NCBI RefSeq assembly: GCF_030766935.1
Contig: NZ_JASERL010000005.1
Coordinates: forward strand, 558,001 to 622,000
DNA length: 64,000 bases
Direction of reading: 5' to 3'
From: Streptomyces sp. KL109B
Lineage (GTDB): Bacteria; Actinomycetota; Actinomycetes; Streptomycetales; Streptomycetaceae
The notes under the pieces are model-generated. The model worked only from the letters and a program-made list of their open reading frames with translations, was not told where the DNA came from and made no database searches. Of the stretch, positions 9,501-19,565 are shown piece by piece; position 1 is the stretch's first letter, and every line of letters begins with the position of its first letter. The position numbers and the translations under genes were made by a program.

Positions 9501-10586
9501 GACCGGATCCTGAAGCAACTGGCCGAGGTCTGGGCCGAGTTGCTCGACGTGCCGTCCGTCGGCCCGGACAGCGACTTCTTCGCGCTCGGCGGCAACTCAC
9601 TGCTGGCGCTGCGGCTGGTCAACAGGCTCCGCACGGTGTTCGGCGCGGAGTTGGGCTTCGGCGAGGTCTTCGAGGCCCCGACGCTGCGGGCGCTCGGCGC
9701 CCGGCTCACGGACGGCGAGCGGTCCCGTTCCTGCGCGGTGCCGCTGTCCGAAGGCGCGGGGCCCGAGTTGGTGCTGTTCCATCCCGTCGGCGGCTCGGTG
9801 AGCAGCTATCTGCCGTTGGCCCGCGCCTGGCCGGGACCGGTGCTGGGTTTCCAGCATCCGGCTCTCGGCGGCGGCCCGGAGACGGTGGACGTGCCGGATC
9901 TGGCCGCGCTGGCCGCCGGCTACCGGGAGGAGCTGGAAAGGCTGCGGCCCGCGGGCCCGTATCTGCTCGGCGGCTGGTCGCTCGGCGGGGTGCTGGCCCA
10001 GGAAGTCGCCCGGCAGCTGGCCGAGCGGGGCGGGGACGCCCGGGTGGTCATGGTGGACAGCGTCGTACGCGAGCACCGGGTGCCCGCCGACGCGGCCGAG
10101 CGGCAACTGGAGTTCCTGCGCGATCTCGCGGGTGGGCGGCTGCCCGGCACGGTGGCCGACGCCGTGCGCGCCGTGCCCGCCGACGAGGCCCCGGCCGCGG
10201 CCCTGGCGGCCGCTGTCGCTCACGGGCTGCTGCCCCAGGAGGTCGATCTGGCCGCCCATCTGCGGCTGTCGGCGGTGCACACGCGGAACCTGGCGCTGCT
10301 CGCCGCCCACCGTCCGCTGCCCTGCGCGCTGCCCACGCTGCTCGTCGTGGCCGACGGGGAGGCCCGGTCGGGCGACCCGGCGGCGGACTGGGCGGAACTC
10401 TGCCACGACCTGCGGGTGGTGCGACGCCCGCGCGACCACTACTCGATCGTCTCCGGCGACGAACTCGGCCTGCTGGCCGAGGAGTTGTCCGGCTGGCTGG
10501 CACAGGCCGGCCCGCTGGACGGCTCCGGGCCCGAAGACGGCACCTCTCCCACAGACCCACCCGTTCTCGAAAGGACCAGAACGTGA
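6585..10586 (+). CDS. NRPS: Cy (degenerate motif) - Cys-type adenylation - PCP - thioesterase
   Basis: A 1333-residue terminal module. The Cy-like domain begins at once (PLTDLQAAYLVGA, ~10) with no docking domain. Its DxxxxDxxS motif reads SLLLLDSGS (142-150), so the first Asp is Ser. The A domain has YTSGSTGVPKG (~609). The residues that align with the specificity code are D-L-W-N-L-S-M-I-W-K (FDLSVWD ~654, GGATEAAIW), close to the cysteine code. The PCP Ser lies in LGGNSLLAL (~1005). The TE has LFHPVGGSVSS, GGWSLGG (Ser ~1132), VMVDSV and RDHYSIV with the catalytic His. ATG 6585 overlaps the TEII stop (ATGA). Predicted to add a second Cys-derived unit and release the product. Confidence 0.93.
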   Translation: MTSPHDHTFPLTDLQAAYLVGASPLMELGGFRPNLYYELDVVGFDTERAEHAVRSLVDRHEHLRTVVLPEGSQRVLAPDEVTPFRLTTIDVVGADPEEQRAVLAATRERLGGEGPAPTGWPLFEITAVRLRRHRVRLHLAMSLLLLDSGSTRQLEREWWQLYLDPAVELPPVRGTFRECVAAAAARVDTPEYRTHMDYWQARLDDLPQAPGLPMARRPATIDPVRLTRRSFFLDRAQWQRLRAAFRARRVLPTTGLLHVYAETLGAWAAAPRFCLNVLHQNWTNKHPEAAGVVGQFSATLPLEVDLEAADTFWARAAALQKRLWRDLEHADVSAVAITRELAARRGWTSSAALPYVFNSMLGPAEQRPAAGPRCRTVHTGLRTPQVLIDNQTKDAPDGGVELVWDTVDEAFPEGLPQTLFDTYRRVLEELSGPEGGGLTPELLPPGHRDTVETLNRPAPAPEGRLEDGFLRQARQRPDATAVIAAGRTLTYGELDRASGALADRLAARGAGPGTVVPVVMAKGWEQIVAVLGVLRAGAAYCPVDASLPAERIARLLDACGSPVVLTQSHTEPELPDTASALRVDESATDEAPAAGARRGGAHDVAYVIYTSGSTGVPKGVVVEHRAALNTVVDVGDRIGLGPDDRVFGISSLSFDLSVWDVFATLGAGAALVLPAAGSRPDPVGWARCAARHGVTVWNSVPALAEMLVELVESEPDGHTPPVRAFLLSGDWIPTTLPDRMRRRLPGVRVLAMGGATEAAIWSNLQEVDEVDPRWPSIPYGVPLTGQTMRVLDHRLGLRPPWATGRIHIGGTGLARGYAGDAERTAERFLTHPHTGERLYWTGDLGRYWPDGTIEFLGREDRQLKIQGFRVEPGEVETALREHPGVAECAVCAVSAAGGGQTLVALVVPAGSEPPAPAELTTHLRERLPSYLVPGRLHLVRRLPLTANGKVDARAALALIEDADPAGAEAELDDRILKQLAEVWAELLDVPSVGPDSDFFALGGNSLLALRLVNRLRTVFGAELGFGEVFEAPTLRALGARLTDGERSRSCAVPLSEGAGPELVLFHPVGGSVSSYLPLARAWPGPVLGFQHPALGGGPETVDVPDLAALAAGYREELERLRPAGPYLLGGWSLGGVLAQEVARQLAERGGDARVVMVDSVVREHRVPADAAERQLEFLRDLAGGRLPGTVADAVRAVPADEAPAAALAAAVAHGLLPQEVDLAAHLRLSAVHTRNLALLAAHRPLPCALPTLLVVADGEARSGDPAADWAELCHDLRVVRRPRDHYSIVSGDELGLLAEELSGWLAQAGPLDGSGPEDGTSPTDPPVLERTRT

Positions 10587-11974
10587 TGACCGATCCACAG
10601 CCCGTCGGCGAGCGCGTCGCCCGAGCGCTGGGCGACTCCTTCTCCGGAGCCCTGCACCTGCCGGGCAACGAGCCGTACGACACGGAACGGCTGGCCTGGA
10701 TGCGCGTCGTGGAATCCCGTCCCGCGGCCGTCGCCGTCGCCTCCGGGGCGGCGGACATCCAGGCCGCCGTGCGGGCCGCCCGGGACCTGGACGTGCCCTT
10801 CGCGGTGCAGAGCACCGGGCACGGCGCGGTACGCCCGTCCGACGGCGGGCTGTTGCTGCGCACCTCCTCGCTGAACCGCGTCGTCGTGGACCCCGGGGCG
10901 CGTACCGCTCTGGTCGAGCCGGGCGCGCTGTGGTCCGACGTGATCGCGGCCGCCGCCCCGCACGGCCTCGCGCCGCTGTCCGGTACGTCGTCGGTCGGCG
11001 CGCTGGGCTTCACCCTCGGCGGCGGCATCGGCTGGCTGTCGCGCCGTTACGGGCTCGCCGCCGACAGCCTGCTCTCGGCAGAGATCGTGGGTGCCGACGG
11101 CACTCTGCGCACGGCCGACGCCGACAGCCACCGGGACCTGCTGTGGGCGTTGCGCGGCGGCAGCGGCAACTTCGGTGCGGTGACGCGGTACACGATCCGG
11201 CTGTATCCGGTGCGCACGGTGTACGCGGGTGCCGCGTTCTTCCCCGTCGAGCGCGGTGGCGAGGGGTTGGCGGGCTATCTGGAGTGGGCGCCGACGGTGC
11301 CCGACGAGATGTCGACGGCCGTGCTTCTCATGCGGATGCCGCCCGGCCCGCCCATCCCGGAGCCGATGCGCGGCAAGCAGTTCCTGTGTCTTCGGGTCTG
11401 CTTCGACGGGCCGGCCTCGGAGGGGGAGCGGCTGTTGAAGCCGCTCCTGGACACCTGGGGCACCCCGCTGATGAACGGCATCGCGGAGATGCCGTTCGCG
11501 CAGTCCGGCACCGCCATCGCCGGTCCGCCCCCGCCGCCCATGGTGGCGGCGCAGGAGATCGACCTGTTCCACGAGCTGCCCCGGGAGGCCGTGGACGTCA
11601 TGGTCGCCGCCGCGGGCGCCGACTCGCCCGCGCCGCCCATGTCCACGGTGGAGATCCGGCACTGGGGAGGGGCCATGGCGGCGCCCGGTCCCGACGCGGG
11701 TCCGGCGGCCCATCGCGATGCGCCGTACTCCGTGATCACCACCGCGATGATCCCCGGGCCTCAGGCGGCGGAGGGGGTGACGGGCTGGACGAAGGGTCTC
11801 GCGTCCCGGCTGCGGCCGTACGCCACCGGGGGCACGTTCCTCAACTTCCTCATCGATCCCGCCAGGACCCGCTCCGCGTTCACGGAGGCCAACTGGGCGC
11901 GGCTGACCGAGGCCAAGCGGAAGTGGGACCCGGACAACGTCTTCCGGATCAACCACAACATCCCGCCGAACTGA
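10586..11974 (+). CDS. BBE-like FAD-linked oxidase
   Basis: A 462-residue protein of the berberine-bridge-enzyme/PCMH flavoprotein family. It has the FAD-binding segment VQSTGHGAVRPSDGG, whose His79 is the family's covalent FAD attachment residue, GTSSVGALGFTLGGGIGWLS, and the C-terminal BBE motif WDPDNVFRINHNI. The second attachment Cys of bicovalent members is Ser here (GTSSVG), so FAD should be bound through His only. Family members oxidise C-H, alcohol or C-N bonds on natural products. The ATG overlaps the NRPS stop, after an AAAGGA ribosome site. It is the last gene of the rightward operon and is followed by a strong hairpin. Confidence 0.9.
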   Translation: MTDPQPVGERVARALGDSFSGALHLPGNEPYDTERLAWMRVVESRPAAVAVASGAADIQAAVRAARDLDVPFAVQSTGHGAVRPSDGGLLLRTSSLNRVVVDPGARTALVEPGALWSDVIAAAAPHGLAPLSGTSSVGALGFTLGGGIGWLSRRYGLAADSLLSAEIVGADGTLRTADADSHRDLLWALRGGSGNFGAVTRYTIRLYPVRTVYAGAAFFPVERGGEGLAGYLEWAPTVPDEMSTAVLLMRMPPGPPIPEPMRGKQFLCLRVCFDGPASEGERLLKPLLDTWGTPLMNGIAEMPFAQSGTAIAGPPPPPMVAAQEIDLFHELPREAVDVMVAAAGADSPAPPMSTVEIRHWGGAMAAPGPDAGPAAHRDAPYSVITTAMIPGPQAAEGVTGWTKGLASRLRPYATGGTFLNFLIDPARTRSAFTEANWARLTEAKRKWDPDNVFRINHNIPPN

Positions 11975-12003
11975 CCTTTCCGGTAGGGCCCTGAGTGACG
12001 TCC

Positions 12004-12042
12004 GCGCCCCGCCCGTCCGCTCCCCCGGAACGGGCGGGGCGC
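12004..12042. terminator. Strong GC hairpin between convergent genes
   Basis: A perfect 13-bp inverted repeat (arms GCGCCCCGCCCGT and ACGGGCGGGGCGC) with a 13-nt loop. It sits 30 nt after the BBE-like gene and 10 nt after the convergent SagB-like gene, so it can end transcription from both sides. Confidence 0.85.
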
Positions 12043-12051
12043 GGCGCTCGG

Positions 12052-13686
12052 TCAGTCCCGCGCCGTGGAGCCGACGAGGTGCAGGTACAGGACGGCCGAG
12101 TTGATTCCGTCCACGCCCACCAGTTGGTTGAGGGCGTCGTCGTAGTAACTGCTCAGCCCGACCGAGGACTTGCCCAGCCAGGTGGCGGTGAGCGCCAGGT
12201 TCTGCGCGAGGTGTCCGCTCTCCTGGAGCGTCAGCCGGTAGGAGCGCAGCCCGTAGTGCAGCCGCTGATACGTCAGGTCGCCCACGGTGAGGATCCACAG
12301 CGGGCAGTCGGCCGCGTCGATGTTCCGGCCGGACTTCGGCGAGGTGTGCACCTCGGGGTCGGTGGCCGGGGCGCAGCGGCGCAGTTCGGCGGAGATGTCC
12401 TCGGTGTCGAGCAGTTCGAGGGCGTGCTCCTCGGGCTCGTAGCGGTAGGTGCCGCGTTCGAGGCCGACGATGTCGTGGCAGTACAGGACGAGTTGCAGCG
12501 GATAGCGGGTGCCGGCGCTCGGGTAGGGGCGGACGCGGTACGCGAGGTCCTCGCTCATCCGTTTCACGGCGGTGACGGCGGCCGAGTGGTGCAGCAGGGT
12601 GGACAGTTCGGTGAGGTTCAGCGGGCCCCGGTAGGTGCCGTAGCGGCTGCGCCGCGCGAGCAGTACGTCGGGGAGGGCCGCGGCTCCCGGCGGGGCCTGC
12701 GGCTCGGGCAGCGGGACGGACTCCAGGACGGGGGCGAAGGGGTGCCGGCCGCGGGTCTCCGCCTGCGCGTGGTCGGGGCACTGGTCGGCCACCCGCGCGG
12801 CGACGAACTTGCTGTCCTCGTGGTAGCGCCGGTCGACGGCGTCGAGTCCGTCCGGGAAGTACGGCTCCCGGGGGCCGGGCAGCGCGGCGAGCGAGGCCAG
12901 CCAGGCCACGTACACGCGTTCCTCCGTGGACAGGCCGAGTTGGCGGACGGCCAGGTCGACCGCTGTGTGCAGGGCGTCGTCGCCGGAGTGGACGACGGTC
13001 GCGAAGATGTCCCGCCACGCGGCCGGTCGACCGCGTGGGCCGCGTAACTCGTCGGCGGTACCGGAGAATCGGCGCTGCCACGCGATCTGGTCGCGGTGGA
13101 AGTCCTCCTCGGCGCGGCGGCGGGCCCGTTCGGCCGCTGCGGCGGCGCCCCGGCCGCCGGCGTGGGCGCGCAGCCAGCGCAGTCGGGCCAGCGGTTCGGC
13201 GCCTGCCGCGTCGGCGGCGGCCAGCATCAACTCGACGCCGGCCCACAGTCGTTTGGGGCGTGACCGGGTGGCCCTGATCGTGTCGACGGTCAGGGTCGCC
13301 GCGGCGGTCAGGCACACGGTGGGCCAGTCTGTCTCCCCGGACGGCGCTGCCTGTGCGACGTGTCCGCCGGACTCCTCGACGGCCTCCGTCAGCAGTTCGC
13401 GCAGCTCGGTGACCACCTTGGCGTCGCCGGTGCGCACGGCCAGGATCAGGGTCTCCTCCGCCCGGTCCAGCGCCCAGCCCTCGATGACACCGGTGTCGAA
13501 CGCCTCCTCGGCCCAGGGCGCCACCAGGTCGGTGAGCAGTGCCTCGCAGTCCGCTCCCGCCTCGATGTCGAGGCGGTGCCAGGACGCCACGCCTGCCGGG
13601 TCCGTGCCCGGTGGGCCCGCGGCGAGGGCGGTGACCGCCCCGATCCTGGCCGCCCTGTTCGTGCTCGTGCCCGATGTACGGTTCAT
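12052..13686 (-). CDS. SagB/ThcOx-type azoline oxidase with an extra N-terminal domain
   Basis: A 544-residue protein. Residues ~340-544 are a SagB-type FMN nitroreductase-fold dehydrogenase: LLARRSRYGTYRGPLNLTEL (~342), YPSAGTRYPLQLVLY (~387), LERGTYRYEPEEHALELL, and the late AQNLALTATWLGKSSVGLSS segment. In RiPP pathways these enzymes oxidise thiazolines to thiazoles with FMN. The N-terminal ~300 residues (ASWHRLDIEAGADCEALLTD..., RAEEDFHRDQIAWQRRF) are not SagB. They faintly recall the thiopeptide-type/SpaB C-terminal domain, a weak guess. No cyclodehydratase or precursor peptide is nearby. Next to two Cy-containing NRPSs, the sensible role is oxidising their thiazolines in trans. Confidence 0.82.
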   Translation of the reverse strand: MNRTSGTSTNRAARIGAVTALAAGPPGTDPAGVASWHRLDIEAGADCEALLTDLVAPWAEEAFDTGVIEGWALDRAEETLILAVRTGDAKVVTELRELLTEAVEESGGHVAQAAPSGETDWPTVCLTAAATLTVDTIRATRSRPKRLWAGVELMLAAADAAGAEPLARLRWLRAHAGGRGAAAAAERARRRAEEDFHRDQIAWQRRFSGTADELRGPRGRPAAWRDIFATVVHSGDDALHTAVDLAVRQLGLSTEERVYVAWLASLAALPGPREPYFPDGLDAVDRRYHEDSKFVAARVADQCPDHAQAETRGRHPFAPVLESVPLPEPQAPPGAAALPDVLLARRSRYGTYRGPLNLTELSTLLHHSAAVTAVKRMSEDLAYRVRPYPSAGTRYPLQLVLYCHDIVGLERGTYRYEPEEHALELLDTEDISAELRRCAPATDPEVHTSPKSGRNIDAADCPLWILTVGDLTYQRLHYGLRSYRLTLQESGHLAQNLALTATWLGKSSVGLSSYYDDALNQLVGVDGINSAVLYLHLVGSTARD

Positions 13687-13706
13687 CCATCACCTGTCGG
13701 TTCACG

Positions 13707-13732
13707 GGCCGGGGCACCCGGGGTGCCCGGCC
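13707..13732 (-). terminator. Hairpin between araC-type gene and SagB-like gene
   Basis: An imperfect inverted repeat (GGCCGGGGCACCC and GGGTGCCCGGCC, one bulged G) lies 37 nt past the AraC-type stop and just before the SagB-like start on the same strand. It probably ends or attenuates the regulator transcript. It may also lie in the SagB-like leader. Confidence 0.55.
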
Positions 13733-13768
13733 GTTGACTTGGGTCGTGCCCGCTGCCCGGACTCCGGG

Positions 13769-14509
13769 TCAGGCGGCTGCCGCCGGTTCGCCCAGGAGGT
13801 CCGGCAGGGCCAGCAGTACGGGCGGGTGGTACCAGCGCGGTGGCTGCAGGACGAGATCCTGCCGCAGCACGGTGTTCCCCCCTGTGACGATCGGCCCGAC
13901 GGTGTCGACGAAGAGGTCCTGCCGACTGGCGCACGGGACGTCGTCCGGGAACGTCCCGTGGCTCACGGCGTGGATGAACCAGGTGCCCGCGGGCACCCCG
14001 GTCAGCTGGAACGGGCCCGGCTCGGCGATGACCATGCGGACGGCGGGACATCGCTCCAGGATGGGGCTCTCGAAGACCCCGAGGTAGACCGCCGACACAT
14101 CGGGTCCTGGCACCACCACGGTCCCGCTGACGGTGCCGGCGCCCGCGCCCGCCGGTGGCGCCTCGCCCCAGCCCACGTCCGGCAGCCGCCCCCGCGCGCG
14201 CTGGCGGTACTGGGTCGGGGAGCAGCCCACCGACTCGGTGAAGCGTCGGGTGAAGCTGCCCGTGCTGCTGTAGCCGACCTGCACCGAGATGTTGGAGACG
14301 TTGAGGGGGGTGCTGAGCAGGAGTCGCTTGGCCTCCTGAAGCCGGACGGCGCTGAGGAAGCGGCCGGGGGTGACTCCCGTGACGCGGCGGAACGTGCGCA
14401 GGAAGTGGAACTTGCTGACCATGGCCGACTGGGCCAGCTCGTCGAGGCTCAGTGGCTCGTTATATCGCTCGCGGATCGTGTTGACGGCATACTCGATTAA
14501 GTGCTCCAT
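13769..14509 (-). CDS. AraC-family regulator with N-terminal DNA-binding domain and beta-rich C-terminus
   Basis: A 246-residue regulator. Residues 1-~105 hold both AraC helix-turn-helix motifs (LSLDELAQSAMVSKFHFLRT and VSNISVQVGYSSTGSFTRRF, then VGCSPTQYRQRAR). Most AraC proteins carry these at the C-terminus, so the order is reversed. Residues ~130-245 (GTVSGTVVVPG, GPFQLTGVPAGTWFIHAVSHG) look like a small beta-sandwich of the carboxypeptidase-regulatory type and may be the sensor. I chose the ATG at 14509, with GGGGGA 7 nt upstream, over the ATG 24 nt earlier. It is transcribed on the strand of the SagB-like gene and probably controls the NRPS operon. Confidence 0.85.
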   Translation of the reverse strand: MEHLIEYAVNTIRERYNEPLSLDELAQSAMVSKFHFLRTFRRVTGVTPGRFLSAVRLQEAKRLLLSTPLNVSNISVQVGYSSTGSFTRRFTESVGCSPTQYRQRARGRLPDVGWGEAPPAGAGAGTVSGTVVVPGPDVSAVYLGVFESPILERCPAVRMVIAEPGPFQLTGVPAGTWFIHAVSHGTFPDDVPCASRQDLFVDTVGPIVTGGNTVLRQDLVLQPPRWYHPPVLLALPDLLGEPAAAA

Positions 14510-14751
14510 TGCCTGTCCCCCTGAACATCGCATGGCGCGTCCCGCCCACGACGCGAGGACGTCGTGGACGGGCGAAGAATGCGCGGTGTGAATACGGCAC
14601 GAACTCGCGGAACCGGCCTTGACCCGGGTGTGGGGAGCCCTTGCTCGGCCGACGGTTACGCTGACCCGCTCATCGTCACAGGGCCGCGTTCTGCTGTCTT
14701 CTTCAATCTTGCGATTTCTAGAGGGTCACTAAAGTATTCTCGCTCCGGAGC
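14510..14751. other. Intergenic region between dhbF end and araC-type start
   Basis: 242 bp without a convincing gene. The stretch 14695-14755 is clearly AT-richer than its surroundings (TTCTTCAATCTTGCGATTTC and the following CTAAAGTATTC). It probably contains the promoter of the leftward AraC-type gene. No hairpin typical of a terminator for dhbF was found. Confidence 0.4.
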
Positions 14752-18671
<3,920 letters not shown>

Positions 18672-18675
<4 letters not shown>

Positions 18676-18911
18676 GAGGCGGCCACCCCCAGGATCTTCA
18701 CCCAGGCCTCGATGGCCGGCTGCTCGGCGAGGTCGACGAACGAGGCCTCGACGCCGTGGTCCCGGCGCCAGCGTTCGAGCAGCGTCATGACGCGCACGGA
18801 GTCGAGCCCGTAGTCGACGAGGTTCTCGTCGAGGGGGATGTCGGCGGGGTCGTCCTCGCCCAGGCAGTCGGCGACGTCCTCGCGGATCTTCTGAACGGTC
18901 AGGGTGGTCAT
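18672..18911 (-). CDS. Stand-alone aryl carrier protein
   Basis: A 79-residue carrier protein with the 4'-phosphopantetheine site in VDYGLDSVRVM (Ser38), DENLVDYG before it and FVDLAEQPAIEAWVKIL after it, as in the C-terminal ArCP of EntB/DhbB. It would carry 2,3-dihydroxybenzoate from DhbE to DhbF. In most systems this domain is fused to the isochorismatase. Here it is separate, and its ATG overlaps the stop of that gene (ATGA) so the two are still made together. Its own stop overlaps the dhbF GTG. Confidence 0.92.
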
Positions 18912-19549
18912 GCGGCCCGCACCTCCTCGATGAGGCTGTCGGTGGTGGTGACGACGGCGCAGCGGCCCGCGGCCCAGCGCAGCGCCATGTCGTGGTCCTC
19001 GCGGGTGAAGTCGGCGACGGCGTCGGCGACGACGAACGCCTGGATGTCCCGCATCCACGCGTCGGCGGCGCTGATCATGACGCCGATGTGCGCGTACACG
19101 CCGACGACGACGAGCTGGTCGCGGCCCGACTCCCGCATCAGGGACTCGAGTTCGGTGCGGACGAACGCGCTGTACTTCCACTTGGTGAGGACGGTGTCGC
19201 CGTCCTCGGGCGCGACGGCGTCCGGCATGGCGAGCACGGCGGGGTCGTCGGCGGCGCCGGGCCCCCAGAAGTCGAGCTGCAGCCCGCGCTCCTCGGGGGT
19301 CTGGCCGCCGCGCTGCGCGGAGTAGTACACGGGTATGCCGAGGCTCCGGCTCTCCTTCAGCAGCCGCGCCGTGTTGTCGAGCATGCCGGTCAACGGCTGT
19401 TCGGACTGCGGGTACTTGGCGAGGAAGTGGTGCTGGAGGTCGTGCACGAGCAGCACGGCGCGGGCCGGGTCGACGGTCCAGGGGACGCGGTTCGCGGGGA
19501 GTTCTTCGGGAGTGGGGAGCGGGTAGGCGGCGATGGCGGGCAGGGCCAT
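18908..19549 (-). CDS. dhbB: Isochorismatase (isochorismate lyase domain only)
   Basis: A 213-residue isochorismatase-fold enzyme that hydrolyses isochorismate to pyruvate and 2,3-dihydro-2,3-dihydroxybenzoate. It starts with the family's YPLPTPEELPANRVPW and has the catalytic Asp in LLVHDLQHHFL, then VLTKWKYSAFVRTELESLMR and GVYAHIGVMISAADAWMRDI (the usual GVYAHIGC region). It ends where EntB would continue into the ArCP, and the carrier is encoded as the next gene. It begins 16 nt after the dhbE stop. Confidence 0.93.
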   Translation of the reverse strand: MALPAIAAYPLPTPEELPANRVPWTVDPARAVLLVHDLQHHFLAKYPQSEQPLTGMLDNTARLLKESRSLGIPVYYSAQRGGQTPEERGLQLDFWGPGAADDPAVLAMPDAVAPEDGDTVLTKWKYSAFVRTELESLMRESGRDQLVVVGVYAHIGVMISAADAWMRDIQAFVVADAVADFTREDHDMALRWAAGRCAVVTTTDSLIEEVRAA

Positions 19550-19565
19550 GGTGTGGGGGTACCTC

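Noticed and set aside
1..14509. Assigning the NRPS cluster to a known thiazoline siderophore (pyochelin, watasemycin or yersiniabactin type)
   Set aside because: No salicylate synthase, salicyl-AMP ligase, methyltransferase or thiazolinyl reductase is in the window, and the GMC/BBE/SagB set is unlike those clusters.
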